DNA of 64,000 nt from DUPQ01 sp964563155 (GCA_964563155.1 CAZLVL010000009.1:1-64000), one strand, 5' to 3'. Positions 51,997 through 61,227 are shown, counted from the first letter of the stretch. Numbers and translations are program-made. The notes: generated from the letters alone by a model not told the origin.

Positions 51997-52025
51997 TTGT
52001 TTTAACAAAAGTATTATGTTATAGT
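51997..52025 (+). promoter_or_regulatory. secG promoter
   Basis: TTGTTT (51997-52002), a 17-nt spacer and TATAGT (52020-52025) with TG at the extended -10 position, 27 nt before the secG start. Confidence 0.6.
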
Positions 52026-52051
52026 ATTGGAGTTATGTTTGGAGGTTTATT

Positions 52052-52297
52052 ATGAGTGAAGTATTAAAAGTTATTTTAGGAATCGTACATATATTAGTTT
52101 GTGTAATTGCCATAGTTATTGTTCTTATGCAATCAGGAAAAGAAGGTGGCTTGTCTGGAACCATTACTGGTGGGTCTGAAACCTTTATGGGTAAAGGCAA
52201 AAGTAAAGCAATGGATAAAATCCTATCCAAATACACAGTATATGTTGTAGTCTTTTTCGCTGTTACTTCAATATTTATGTATATAGTACTTAAGTAA
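52052..52297 (+). CDS. secG: Protein-export membrane protein SecG
   Basis: SecG is a small accessory subunit of the SecYEG translocon. The 81-residue protein has two membrane helices (about 4-23 and 58-79) and the conserved VLMQSGKEGGLSGTITGGSETFMG loop between them. GGAGG precedes ATG 52052. In many Firmicutes secG precedes rnr and smpB; here it is followed by a terminator and a convergent MFS gene, so it is monocistronic. Confidence 0.93.
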   Translation: MSEVLKVILGIVHILVCVIAIVIVLMQSGKEGGLSGTITGGSETFMGKGKSKAMDKILSKYTVYVVVFFAVTSIFMYIVLK

Positions 52298-52439
52298 TAA
52301 AATTTGAAACTAAGTAATTATTAATAATTATTAAGTGATTTTAAGTGATTATTAAATAATTATATAGAAAAAAGTTAGTTTTATATGTTACAAGAAAAAT
52401 GTTTTAATTTTTAATCTGAGAAGGATAAAATAAATAAAG

Positions 52440-52477
52440 AAACTGTCATTAGATATTAGTCTTCTGACAGTTTTTTC
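52440..52477 (+). terminator. Intrinsic terminator downstream of secG
   Basis: AAACTGTCA (52440-52448) pairs with TGACAGTTT (52465-52473) across a 16-nt loop, followed by a T-rich run. It lies about 140 nt after the secG stop. The bases between 52298 and 52439 are AT-rich and hold no gene that I can see. Confidence 0.8.
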
Positions 52478-52541
52478 TTATTTATTTATTAATTTATTTA
52501 TTTATTAATTTATTTATATGTTTATTAATTTGTTTATTTAA
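52478..52541. repeat. AT-only low-complexity repeat
   Basis: Irregular tandem copies of TTTATTTATTAAT-like units, almost without G or C, between the secG terminator and the end of the MFS gene. The MFS stop codon lies inside the repeat. Probably slippage-prone simple sequence. Confidence 0.7.
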
Positions 52542-53767
52542 GTTTTTAGATTATAGATCTTCTTAATCTCTTTTCCAAATGGAATCAAGGTAAATATGAT
52601 GGTTACAAATAGGACTAGGTTAAAGGCTGCTACAATGTAGGGTTCAAAGAAACGATCACCCAAAGCCCCAGACAAGAGTTGGCCTGTTATAGCACCTAAC
52701 ATGGTAAGCATTTGAAAGATTCCATTAAAACGGGCTCTAAGGGTATCTGGGAGGTAGGATTGGGTAGATGATATCCTTATGTTATAGGAGCTTACACTTA
52801 AAAACCCTATAAGGAAATTTAGGATAAGCATAAAGGTAATTGAGGTAAACAAGAATACTGCAGACATAAGAGTAATAGAAAAATATATGTATATAGCTAT
52901 TTTAAACCTCTTTTCTTGAGGATATCTAAAGCGGTATTGTATAAGTCCACCTATTAGTCTTCCTCCTACAGCAAAGGCCATTACATATGTATAGAGCATT
53001 ACACCTAAGTCAGGACTATTTTTAAAGTGGGGAAGAATTAAGGTCATAAAAGAAGAGTCCGCAAAAGACATAGCAACAAAAATGATAGTAATAGCTGCTA
53101 GGCCTTTTTCACTTTTTAAAAAGGATAAGCCCTTCTTAAAGTCTTGTAAATAGGTTTTAAATCCAAAATCTTTACTGGCATTTTTTTCTATGTGATCTTC
53201 CTTGGCCTTTATATTAGTTTCAAATATAGCAGCTATTAAAAAGGTTACTGCATTAAAAAGAAAAAGTGGAGCAATACTAAAGTTTTCATAAAAGTATGCT
53301 GCAACAGGTACCATAACTGCAGATAAGGGATAGAGTATAGAGGATATGGAGTAGGCTTTAGAATAGTTTTCTTTTTTTACTACATTAGGAAAGAAGCTAT
53401 CAAAGGCTAAGATATATGTACTATCAATTGAGCCTATGATAAGGGCTAATACTACAATAAGAGCATAATTGAGTTTGCCAAATAAGAGTAATAGAAAAAT
53501 TGTAGTATAAAGACCAGCTGATACAAAGTCTAGAATGTATATTAGTTTTTTTCTAGAAAATCTATCTAAAAGTGGTCCTGAAAAAAGAGGTAACAAAATC
53601 TTAGGTAGGGTGTATAAAACTAGGGTTAAAGAATAGAGAAAGGTTGAGTTTGTAAAGTCTAAAATTAATAAACCAAGAGCAAAACCTGAAACGGCATTGC
53701 CCAACATTGAAATAGCACTTCCTATGGTTAATATAGTAAAGTCACGTGTCCATAATTTTGATTCCAC
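52538..53767 (-). CDS. Major facilitator superfamily permease
   Basis: A 409-residue integral membrane protein with about 12 hydrophobic segments and the MFS loop GPLLDRFSRKK (motif A-like G-x-L-x-D-R-x-x-R-K/R) after helix 2. The KAKEDHIEKNASKDF stretch marks the central cytoplasmic loop. It resembles the MFS_3/enterobactin-exporter-like group, commonly labelled as drug or macrolide efflux, but the substrate is unknown. GTG 53767 was chosen because AAGAGG lies 7 nt upstream and it gives the usual WTRDF start; the open frame extends to GTG 53797. Confidence 0.82.
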   Translation of the reverse strand: MESKLWTRDFTILTIGSAISMLGNAVSGFALGLLILDFTNSTFLYSLTLVLYTLPKILLPLFSGPLLDRFSRKKLIYILDFVSAGLYTTIFLLLLFGKLNYALIVVLALIIGSIDSTYILAFDSFFPNVVKKENYSKAYSISSILYPLSAVMVPVAAYFYENFSIAPLFLFNAVTFLIAAIFETNIKAKEDHIEKNASKDFGFKTYLQDFKKGLSFLKSEKGLAAITIIFVAMSFADSSFMTLILPHFKNSPDLGVMLYTYVMAFAVGGRLIGGLIQYRFRYPQEKRFKIAIYIYFSITLMSAVFLFTSITFMLILNFLIGFLSVSSYNIRISSTQSYLPDTLRARFNGIFQMLTMLGAITGQLLSGALGDRFFEPYIVAAFNLVLFVTIIFTLIPFGKEIKKIYNLKT

Positions 53768-53806
53768 AAATAAACCTCTTGAAAAATATTCTACCACCCT
53801 TATTTT

Positions 53807-53850
53807 TTTATATCAATTAGAATTCATCTTTTTCAATTCATCTTTTTCAA
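53807..53850 (-). promoter_or_regulatory. Candidate MFS promoter with a tandem 14-bp repeat
   Basis: On the minus strand TTGAAA (53831-53836), an 18-nt spacer and TATAAA (53807-53812) with an extended TG. AATTCATCTTTTTC is repeated twice in tandem (53821-53834 and 53835-53848), so a second TTGAAA lies at 53845-53850. The repeat could be a regulator site or simply slippage. Confidence 0.45.
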
Positions 53851-53977
53851 TTTACCTTTACTATTTTTTTATCTTTTTCAAGGCTTCTCTTTAGCCTTTG
53901 TTTTTTTATTGTCCCTTTATATCTTCCAATGATGATAAATAAGTAATACATGTTATAATTAAATCTAAGGAGAACTT

Positions 53978-54457
53978 ATGAAAATATTAGGAATAGATCC
54001 TGGTTTTGCCAGTATGGGATATGGGGTAATTCAATACAGAAATAATAAAGTAGAAATCTTAGAATATGGGGTAATTAAAACAACACCAGACCAAGTTTTT
54101 GAAAAGAGGCTACTTTATAATTTTTTAGGTCTGGAAGAAGTATTAGAAAAATACCAACCTGACCATGCAGCAATGGAGCAAGTTTTTTATAACACCAACC
54201 AAAAGACGGTTATTAATGTTTGCCAGGCAAGGGGAGTGGCTGTTTTAGCTATAGCAAGACAAGATTTACCCTTTTATGAGTATACTCCTTTACAAATCAA
54301 ACAAGCCATATGTGGATATGGAAGAGCTGATAAGAATCAGGTCCAACAAATGGTTAAGGTTATCGGTAACTTAAAGGATATACCCAAGCCAGATGATGCT
54401 GCAGATGCATTAGCGGTGGCCATTTGTCATGCTCATTCATATAAAATGAAAGGATAG
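53978..54457 (+). CDS. ruvC: Crossover junction endodeoxyribonuclease RuvC
   Basis: RuvC resolves Holliday junctions. The 159-residue protein has the four acidic active-site residues: Asp7 in GIDPGFASMGYGV, Glu67 in AMEQVFYN, and the pair in KPDDAADALAVAICHAH. AAGGAG lies before ATG 53978. An extended -10 box TGTTATAAT (53951-53959) is upstream without a clear -35. It leads the ruvCAB group; most Bacillus-type Firmicutes lack RuvC and use RecU, so its presence fits Clostridia. Confidence 0.95.
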   Translation: MKILGIDPGFASMGYGVIQYRNNKVEILEYGVIKTTPDQVFEKRLLYNFLGLEEVLEKYQPDHAAMEQVFYNTNQKTVINVCQARGVAVLAIARQDLPFYEYTPLQIKQAICGYGRADKNQVQQMVKVIGNLKDIPKPDDAADALAVAICHAHSYKMKG

Positions 54458-54470
54458 GTTAAGAAATTTT

Positions 54471-55052
54471 ATGTATGAATATATTAAAGGTAAGGTAGCC
54501 ATAAAACATCATGACTCTGTAGTTATAGAAAATGGGGGAATTGGTTACAGGATTTTTACCAGTTTAAACACCTTATCTCAATTAATTCTAGACCAAGAAG
54601 CTCAACTTAATACCCACCTTCATGTTAGAGATGATGCAATGTTACTTTATGGTTTTGTTTGCAAAGAAGAACTTTATTTATTCCATATGCTAATAAGCAT
54701 ATCAGGAATTGGGCCTAAAGCAGCTCTATCTATTTTGTCAATTCATACCTTTCAAGATGTTGCAGCTGCAGTGGTTTCAGATGATGTAGCTTGTTTAACC
54801 AAGGCACCAGGAATAGGTAAAAAAACTGCTATGAGAATAATATTAGAACTAAAAGATAAACTTAAGGGTGTTGAACTTGAGCCTATAAAAACTCAAAGTA
54901 TAGCAGATGATAGCAAATACAATGAGGCTGTTACTGCTTTAATGGTTTTAGGATATAGCACCAAAGATGCTGGTCAAGCCCTAGCAAAAACCTATGATGA
55001 CAAAGACTCTTTACAAGATATAATTAAGAAGGCCCTAGCTGCTAAATTGTAA
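54471..55052 (+). CDS. ruvA: Holliday junction branch migration protein RuvA
   Basis: RuvA binds the four-way junction and loads RuvB. The 193-residue protein has an OB-fold start (MYEYIKGKVAIKHHDSVVIENGGIGYRI within 1-28), the acidic HLHVRDDAMLLYGF region, the two helix-hairpin-helix motifs (ISGIGPKAALSIL and APGIGKKTAMRIILEL) and a C-terminal RuvB-contact domain after a short linker (about 145-193). It starts 13 nt after ruvC. Confidence 0.95.
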   Translation: MYEYIKGKVAIKHHDSVVIENGGIGYRIFTSLNTLSQLILDQEAQLNTHLHVRDDAMLLYGFVCKEELYLFHMLISISGIGPKAALSILSIHTFQDVAAAVVSDDVACLTKAPGIGKKTAMRIILELKDKLKGVELEPIKTQSIADDSKYNEAVTALMVLGYSTKDAGQALAKTYDDKDSLQDIIKKALAAKL

Positions 55053-55095
55053 AAGAAAAGGAAATAAACATAACTACTATAATACGAGGACAAAA

Positions 55096-56097
55096 ATGGA
55101 AGAAGAAAGATTTGTAACACCAACCTTTATAAATAATGACCAATACGAAGTTGGCTTGAGACCAAAGGTTTTTGAAGAGTATTTTGGTCAAGAGAAAATC
55201 AAAGACAATCTCAAGGTATTTATTACTGCTGCTAAACAAAGAAAAGAACCCATTGACCATGTCCTTTTAGCAGGACCTCCAGGCTTGGGAAAAACCACCT
55301 TAGCTGGAATTATAGCTTCTGAGATGGGAGTAAATATTAGGGTAACATCTGGGCCTGCCATTGAAAAGGCAGGGGATGTAGCTGCAATATTGACCAATAT
55401 GGATGAAAATGAAATCTTGTTTATTGATGAAATACATAGATTAAATAGAACTGTAGAAGAAATATTGTATCCTGCTATGGAAGACTTTGCCTTAGACATA
55501 ATCATAGGTAAAGGGCCTAGTGCAAAAACCATAAGACTGGATTTAAATAGATTTACCTTAATTGGAGCAACTACTAAAACAGGTATGCTTTCTTCTCCTT
55601 TAAGAGATAGATTTGGAGTTACTTGCAAACTAGAGATGTATAGTGTTGATGAGTTATCCCAAATAGTTGAAAGAAGTGCCAGAATATTGGGTATTAAGGT
55701 AAACCAATATGGGGCAACTGAAATTGCAAGAAGATCTCGTGGTACCCCAAGAATAGCTAATAGGTTATTAAGAAGAATTAGAGACTTTGCTCAAGTGGAA
55801 GGTCTAGATGTTATAACCAGTGAAATTGCTGATTTTGGCTTAGAAAAGCTAGAAATTGACAAGCTAGGCTTGGATACTACAGATATTGAAATACTAGATA
55901 CAATTATAAATAAGTTTGGTGGAGGACCGGTTGGATTGGATACCATGGCGGCTTCTATTAATGAAGAAAAAGATACCATAGAAGATGTCTATGAACCCTA
56001 CTTATTGCAATTAGGATTTTTGCAAAAAACACCAAAGGGAAGATGTGCCACTGTGGCAGCTTACAAGCATTTAGGTGTGAAATATGAAGAAAAATAA
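55096..56097 (+). CDS. ruvB: Holliday junction branch migration ATPase RuvB
   Basis: RuvB is the hexameric AAA+ motor that moves Holliday junctions. The 333-residue protein has RPKVFEEYFGQEKIKDNL, Walker A LAGPPGLGKTTLAGIIA (about 58-74), Walker B LFIDEIHRLNRTVEE, the GATTKTGMLSSPLRDRFG sensor region, and a winged-helix end with GFLQKTPKGRCAT. It follows ruvA by 43 nt with GAGGA before the ATG and overlaps queH by 14 nt. ruvB-queH adjacency is common in Clostridia. Confidence 0.96.
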   Translation: MEEERFVTPTFINNDQYEVGLRPKVFEEYFGQEKIKDNLKVFITAAKQRKEPIDHVLLAGPPGLGKTTLAGIIASEMGVNIRVTSGPAIEKAGDVAAILTNMDENEILFIDEIHRLNRTVEEILYPAMEDFALDIIIGKGPSAKTIRLDLNRFTLIGATTKTGMLSSPLRDRFGVTCKLEMYSVDELSQIVERSARILGIKVNQYGATEIARRSRGTPRIANRLLRRIRDFAQVEGLDVITSEIADFGLEKLEIDKLGLDTTDIEILDTIINKFGGGPVGLDTMAASINEEKDTIEDVYEPYLLQLGFLQKTPKGRCATVAAYKHLGVKYEEK

Positions 56098-56620
56098 GGT
56101 CTTAATGCATACTTGCTGTGCTCCATGTTTGGTTTATGTACAAGATAAACTAGAAGAGTTAAAGGTTGATTATGATGTCTTTTTTTACAACCCCAACATT
56201 CATCCTATTATGGAACATGAAAGAAGACTAAAGACTCTAGTGGATTACACACAAAAAAATAATTTAGAATTGATAATTGATCCAGAATTTCAACAAGAAC
56301 TTTGGACAGAAAACTTTAAATGTGTTGACTGCTATAATCTTAGGTTTGAAAAAACTGCTAAGACAGCTAAAGAAATGGGTTATAAGGCCTTTTGCACAAC
56401 TCTTTTAGTTAGTATCTATCAAGATCATGAAGAAATTATTAAAATATGCGAACAAGTTGCAAAAAAGTATGATATTGATTTTTTCTATTACGACTTTAGA
56501 GAAGGTTTTAGGCAAGGTCAAAAAAAGGCTGCAGACCTAGGTCTTTATAGGCAAAAGTACTGTGGTTGTATCAATTCATACAATAAATCAAAGTTTAAAG
56601 ATAAGATTAGATGGGATTAA
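56084..56620 (+). CDS. queH: Epoxyqueuosine reductase QueH
   Basis: QueH (DUF208) reduces epoxyqueuosine to queuosine in tRNA, the non-cobalamin alternative to QueG. The 178-residue protein has the Cys motifs MHTCCAPCLVY (adjacent Cys pair and third Cys at about 9-14), KCVDCYNLRFEKTA and QKYCGCINSY, which bind an iron-sulfur cluster and a second metal. The start lies 14 nt inside ruvB. queA and tgt, commonly next to ruvB, are not in this window. Confidence 0.92.
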   Translation: MKKNKVLMHTCCAPCLVYVQDKLEELKVDYDVFFYNPNIHPIMEHERRLKTLVDYTQKNNLELIIDPEFQQELWTENFKCVDCYNLRFEKTAKTAKEMGYKAFCTTLLVSIYQDHEEIIKICEQVAKKYDIDFFYYDFREGFRQGQKKAADLGLYRQKYCGCINSYNKSKFKDKIRWD

Positions 56621-56623
56621 GAA

Positions 56624-57850
56624 ATGAAAGTAAGATTATTTGATAAGAATAGGATATATCTCTTTGATGGCTCCAAGGGCTCTATGCTTTTAAAATATGG
56701 TATGCAACCGGGGGAGTTAGCTGAAAATTATAATTTAGAAAAAGAAGATATTGTTTTACGCATATATAAAGAATATTGTGATGCTGGAAGTGACATAATC
56801 CAGACCAATACCCTATGTGCTAACAGAATGACTTTAGCTCAACATGGACTTGAAGATAAACTAGACTTAATTAATAAAAAATCTATAGATTTGGCAAGAA
56901 AAGCAATAGGTGATAGAGATATCTTGGTTGCAGCTTCTATTGGCCCTTTACCTGAGCTTGTTTATCCATCAGGAAGTTTAAGCTTTGATGAAGCTTATGA
57001 CCTATTTAAAGAGCAAATTTTAGCCTGTAAAGATGCTGATTTGCTAAATTTTGAGACCTTTACCGATCTTAAACAAATGAGAATTGCCCTTATAGCTAAT
57101 AGAGATACTGTTAATTTGCCAGTTGTAGCCAATATGACCTTTGAGCAAAATAACATGACTCTTATGGGTCAATCTCCCTTTATCTGTTCAGGTATATTAA
57201 AGAAAATTGGTGCTGATGTAGTTGGAGTAAATTGCTCCAATGGGCCAGATAAAATGGATAGAATTTTAACTGACATTTCTAAGTTTGAAGATTTTACCTG
57301 TGTTAAACCCAATGCTGGAATGCCTCATATGAAAGATGGCCTAGTATATTATGACCAAGATAGTCCAACCTTTTGCATGAACATGAAGAGTCTTTTAAAA
57401 TATAACTTAGGTATTACTGGAGGCTGTTGTGGTACAAGTCCTGAATATATTAAAGATTTAAACTATATAAAAAAAGAGAGTAGACAAGTCACTATTAAGA
57501 CAGATCAATCAAATTATTTGTTTTCTCAGTTTTCTTATCTGGATATAGATAAAGATTACTTAAAATATGTTTTAGATTTAGATGGTCAAACAGAAGATGA
57601 CTTTGTGGATTTAGCTTATGATATTTTAGACTCTCATGAAGATGTGGTAGTGGTTACCTATAGGGGAGAATCAAAAGAATATATAATTAAATTTGTAGAA
57701 GAGTGCCAAGATATAATTAAAAAGCCAATTATTTTTAATATTTATGATCAAGCAGTTCTAAAAACTGCCCTAAAATATTATTGTGGTATAGCTGGTTATA
57801 CTAAAGATATGGAATCTGTTTATGGGGCCTTACATGTTAATCTTTCTTAG
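56624..57850 (+). CDS. Homocysteine S-methyltransferase-like protein with a short degenerate pterin-binding-like tail
   Basis: A 408-residue protein. Residues 1 to about 285 form a homocysteine S-methyltransferase (BHMT/MetH module 1) barrel: LFDGSKGSMLLKYGM, DIIQTNTLCANRMTL, the zinc Cys in GVNCSNGP and the double Cys in GGCCGTSPEYI. In MetH this is followed by a pterin-binding barrel; here only about 120 residues follow (SHEDVVVVTYRGESKEYII, then KKPIIFNIYDQAVLKTALKYY), which look like a fragment of that barrel. No B12 domain is present. It might be a methionine synthase component or a stand-alone S-methyltransferase. Its end overlaps the convergent histidine kinase by 14 bp. Confidence 0.78.
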   Translation: MKVRLFDKNRIYLFDGSKGSMLLKYGMQPGELAENYNLEKEDIVLRIYKEYCDAGSDIIQTNTLCANRMTLAQHGLEDKLDLINKKSIDLARKAIGDRDILVAASIGPLPELVYPSGSLSFDEAYDLFKEQILACKDADLLNFETFTDLKQMRIALIANRDTVNLPVVANMTFEQNNMTLMGQSPFICSGILKKIGADVVGVNCSNGPDKMDRILTDISKFEDFTCVKPNAGMPHMKDGLVYYDQDSPTFCMNMKSLLKYNLGITGGCCGTSPEYIKDLNYIKKESRQVTIKTDQSNYLFSQFSYLDIDKDYLKYVLDLDGQTEDDFVDLAYDILDSHEDVVVVTYRGESKEYIIKFVEECQDIIKKPIIFNIYDQAVLKTALKYYCGIAGYTKDMESVYGALHVNLS

Positions 57851-59696
57851 CTAACTCTAAGGTGAAGTAAAAGGTTGAGCCATCATTTATTTCGCTTTCT
57901 ACACCTATAGTTTGATTCATTTGGTTTAAGGTTTCTTTTGCAATAGCAAGACCTAAGCCAAAGCCTTTAGATGATCTAGATGTATCTACCTTATAAAATC
58001 TATCGAAGACATGCTCTATAGTTTCTTTACTAATCCCAATACCATAATCTTTTACCATGACCTTGCAAATATCATCTTCTATTTCTGCACTAATTTCTAT
58101 TAAGATACCTTTTTCCTTTTTAGCTTGTTTTTTTCTTAGCCCACTAGTCTGATTAGAAGCTAATTCCAAAGTGTCATCTTGTTTAGAGAATTTAATTGCA
58201 TTTTCTAAAAGTATGGTTAAAACATGGTCAATTCTATCTATATTACCATTTATGTAGATAGAATCTTCTATAAGAGACTTGATGATAATATTTTGTCCCT
58301 TATGTAAAAGGGTGTAACGCTCAATAATGTTATAGACTAATTCTTGCAGATTTATAATGCTAGTAGAAAAAGGATCTGTAGAAGATTGGAGTCTGGATAA
58401 AATTAGCAGGTCATTTATAAGTCTATTTAATCTATTTACTTCGTTGTAAATCAAGTTATAATATTTTTCTTTTCTTTCTTCATCTTCAATAAGTCCATCT
58501 TTTAGCGGTTCAACCAAGCCCATAATACCTGTAAGTGGTGTTTTTAATTCATGAGAAACATTGGCAACATAATCTCTTCTGGTTTGTTCTAGTCGGTATT
58601 CTTTTGTGGTGTCTGAAAAGATTCCCATAGCACCTATAACTACATTTTCCACCATGAGAGGATTTATAATTGATAAGATTATCTTATCTTCAAATCTAAA
58701 GATGTTGGTAATTTCCATATTATTCTCTATAGACTTTTCAAAGTCATCCCAAATTTCTTGTATGGGTATAATCATATCTTTTTCTGTTTCCAAGTTAGAG
58801 GACTTAAAAAGATTAGAAATAGCAGGATTTTTAAGCATAATATTTCCATGAGTATCAAGAGCCAATATACCTTCATTCATGGTGTTTAAAACCCCTTGTA
58901 GCACATTGGTTTCTCGTGTTAAGTGCAAAATTGTCCTAGATAATCTACTGGCTAGATAATTCATGGTTTTTGCCAGCTGGCCAATTTCGTTGGGGTATTC
59001 TTCATTTGCCTTAATTGTAAAGTTACCATCAGCCATTTTTAAGGCAGTATTTTCAATTTCTTTTAAGGGTTTTGTTATAGATTTAGAGAATAAATAAACA
59101 GGGAAGAGGGTTAAAAAGGCCACAATTGCCATAATTATACTTAAAGAGTAGTTTATGCTCTTATATGAAGCATCATAGTCTTCTACATATTTACAAATAG
59201 TTAAAACTGCTTCAACTTGATTCTGCTCAGATAAAATGGGCCTTATAATAACTATCATTTCAGTATCAAAGTCATCAAATTTTTCAACCAACACTATATT
59301 TTGACCAGCAACAGCCTTCTTGAAATATTCTTTAAGTTGGCTGGCATAGAAATAGTCCATTTTCCTTTTGTTCATGGTGTAATCATCTGGTGTGTATGAA
59401 TAAGTCTCTATATTAAAACGATCTGCAACCACAACATAGGAACTGAGCAAGGTGGACTCAACCTGAATAACCTTAGAAAAAAAGCCAATAAGATAGTCCT
59501 TATTGCTCCATTCATTTTGTATTAAATAGGCTAAAAGATCACTTTCTTCTCTTAGCTTATCCAATTGATGTTTTGCAAAAAGAGATTTTGCAGCCATATT
59601 GTATATGATACTGGTTGCAATTAAGGAAATAACTAGAACAGTTAAAACCAAAAGCATTATTTTTACAAATAGGGGTCTATACTTAAACATCTTCAT
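57837..59696 (-). CDS. PhoR-like membrane sensor histidine kinase
   Basis: A 619-residue kinase with membrane helices at about 12-34 and 183-205 bounding an extracellular Cache-like sensor, a HAMP domain (about 205-258), a PAS domain (about 262-370), HisKA with VSHELKTPLTG and His382, and HATPase_c with NAIKFSK, DYGIGISKETIEHVFDRFY and GFGLGLAIAKE. A Lys-rich insertion (SGLRKKQAKKEKG) interrupts the ATPase domain between the N-box and G1. Its start overlaps the response regulator end by 14 nt. The stimulus is unknown; no phosphate genes are nearby. Confidence 0.9.
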   Translation of the reverse strand: MKMFKYRPLFVKIMLLVLTVLVISLIATSIIYNMAAKSLFAKHQLDKLREESDLLAYLIQNEWSNKDYLIGFFSKVIQVESTLLSSYVVVADRFNIETYSYTPDDYTMNKRKMDYFYASQLKEYFKKAVAGQNIVLVEKFDDFDTEMIVIIRPILSEQNQVEAVLTICKYVEDYDASYKSINYSLSIIMAIVAFLTLFPVYLFSKSITKPLKEIENTALKMADGNFTIKANEEYPNEIGQLAKTMNYLASRLSRTILHLTRETNVLQGVLNTMNEGILALDTHGNIMLKNPAISNLFKSSNLETEKDMIIPIQEIWDDFEKSIENNMEITNIFRFEDKIILSIINPLMVENVVIGAMGIFSDTTKEYRLEQTRRDYVANVSHELKTPLTGIMGLVEPLKDGLIEDEERKEKYYNLIYNEVNRLNRLINDLLILSRLQSSTDPFSTSIINLQELVYNIIERYTLLHKGQNIIIKSLIEDSIYINGNIDRIDHVLTILLENAIKFSKQDDTLELASNQTSGLRKKQAKKEKGILIEISAEIEDDICKVMVKDYGIGISKETIEHVFDRFYKVDTSRSSKGFGLGLAIAKETLNQMNQTIGVESEINDGSTFYFTLELAKKD

Positions 59697-60384
59697 TTAT
59701 ACAATCAAACTTGTAGCCCATGCCATAAACTGTCTGGATACAAGACTCTACATAGGGGGTAAGCTTTGCCCTTATTCTTTTAATGTGAGTATCTACCGTC
59801 CTAGTATCCTTAGCATATTCAAAGCCCCAAACACTTTTCATAATATCACTACGGGTAAAGACTTTTTTAGGATTATTCATTAAAAGAAACAAAACCTCAA
59901 TTTCTTTAGGAGTTGCATGAACAATTTGTCCATCAACAATTAAAGTATACCTGCTTAAATCAACTTCAACTTTTTCAAATGAAATTTTCTTGTCATCGCT
60001 ACGACCATCTTTTTTCTTGCTTCTACTTACAATGGCCCTTATCCTAGCTATGACCTCCATGGAAGAAAAAGGTTTAGTAATATAGTCATCTGCGCCTAGC
60101 TCAAAGCCTAAAAGGGTATCAATTTCTTCTGATTTTGCAGTTAACATTATGATTGGTATATCGCTTTTGCTTCTTATCCTTTTGCAGACCTCAATTCCAT
60201 CTAAATAGGGCATCATAATATCTAGAATAATCAAATCAAATTTATCTTCATTACTCTTAAAGATATTCAAACAATCCCTACCATTGTAGGCAGAAACAAA
60301 AGAGATGTTGTATTTCTCGAAATAAACACCTAGGGCTTCATGTACTATTGGGTCGTCATCACATAATAAAATTTTAAGATTCAT
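59683..60384 (-). CDS. OmpR/PhoB-family response regulator
   Basis: A 233-residue regulator with an N-terminal receiver (about 1-115; acidic DDD at 9-11, phospho-Asp55 in LIILDIMMPYLDG, MLTAKSEE with the conserved Thr/Lys) and a C-terminal winged helix (about 135-230; FTRSDIMKSVWGF and RTVDTHIKRIRAKL). It is the cognate partner of the overlapping histidine kinase. Its own promoter lies just upstream. Confidence 0.94.
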   Translation of the reverse strand: MNLKILLCDDDPIVHEALGVYFEKYNISFVSAYNGRDCLNIFKSNEDKFDLIILDIMMPYLDGIEVCKRIRSKSDIPIIMLTAKSEEIDTLLGFELGADDYITKPFSSMEVIARIRAIVSRSKKKDGRSDDKKISFEKVEVDLSRYTLIVDGQIVHATPKEIEVLFLLMNNPKKVFTRSDIMKSVWGFEYAKDTRTVDTHIKRIRAKLTPYVESCIQTVYGMGYKFDCINEDV

Positions 60385-60405
60385 TTACTTAAGCTGTTTC
60401 TTTTA

Positions 60406-60433
60406 ATTATATCAAAAGAAAGAAAACATACAA
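60406..60433 (-). promoter_or_regulatory. Promoter of the two-component pair
   Basis: On the minus strand TTGTAT (60428-60433), a 16-nt spacer and TATAAT (60406-60411) with an extended TG, 22 nt before the response regulator start. Confidence 0.6.
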
Positions 60434-60528
60434 TAGAAAATATTTTATAAGAAAAGGTGATGAATTGAAAAAGTAATTTTAAAAATGTAAAACTCTTAAA
60501 AAGTAAGTATTAAAGTATTAAGAAATGT

Positions 60529-61227
60529 CTAAGGCAATGTAAGAGTAGTAAATAAACCGGATATCTCATTTTTGCTGTTAAAAGCAATGTTGTAATATAC
60601 TGTTTGATTATCTCCATGTATTACAGGATAAGATAGAACAGTATATTCTTCAATATATATTTTAATAGGATCTTCTATTTCTCTTATTTGACCATATTTT
60701 CTTAGAGTTTTATTCATGGATTGAGAATACAAGTTCTTGCTAACAAATTTTTTCATATTATTGCTAACAGTATAATTTGTAATCATTTTATCAAATTCTT
60801 TATTAGTAAAATCGCTTATGTAATGTTCTGCTTTACTTTCAATAGTGTTATAAACACCATTTAATGCATATGGGGTGCTTTTATAGAAATATGAGATTAT
60901 AAATATGATAAAAACGGATCCTATGATACTAACCTTAACTATTGCATTGATTTTTTTATTCTTAAATATAAGTGTAATAATTGCAATCAATGAAATTGAA
61001 ATTAAGATTAATAAAATTCCTAGTAAAATCCTATTGCTAATGATTAGAGATTTAAACATGCTTAAATTACCATCTCTTATAACTTTTGGCGTATCATAAT
61101 CACCAATTTTAATATTTTTTAAATTTCCGCTTGCAGTAAGTATTGCATACATTATGCCTAACATAAGTGACAAAGGCAGAACTTTGGACAAAAAATCTTC
61201 CATAAATCTGGATGAAAATTTCTTCAT
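60529..61227 (-). CDS. Membrane protein with a possible DUF3887-like outer domain
   Basis: A 232-residue protein with three hydrophobic helices (about 15-34, 67-88 and 98-115) and an outer C-terminal domain of about 110 residues. That domain has FTNKEFDKMITNYTVSNNMKKF, LRKYGQI and VYYNIAFNSKNEISGLF, which resembles the DUF3887 pattern (a small NTF2-like extracellular domain); I hold this loosely. A Shine-Dalgarno-like GAGAGAAAG precedes ATG 61227. It lies upstream of, and in the same direction as, the response regulator, 144 nt away. Confidence 0.6.
   Translation of the reverse strand: MKKFSSRFMEDFLSKVLPLSLMLGIMYAILTASGNLKNIKIGDYDTPKVIRDGNLSMFKSLIISNRILLGILLILISISLIAIITLIFKNKKINAIVKVSIIGSVFIIFIISYFYKSTPYALNGVYNTIESKAEHYISDFTNKEFDKMITNYTVSNNMKKFVSKNLYSQSMNKTLRKYGQIREIEDPIKIYIEEYTVLSYPVIHGDNQTVYYNIAFNSKNEISGLFTTLTLP

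Noticed and set aside
52478..52541. CRISPR-like or regulatory repeat near secG
   Set aside because: It is simple AT sequence with irregular short units and no spacers.
53880..53907. Functional terminator upstream of ruvC
   Set aside because: The stem has only five pairs and no plus-strand gene upstream needs it; kept only as a side note.
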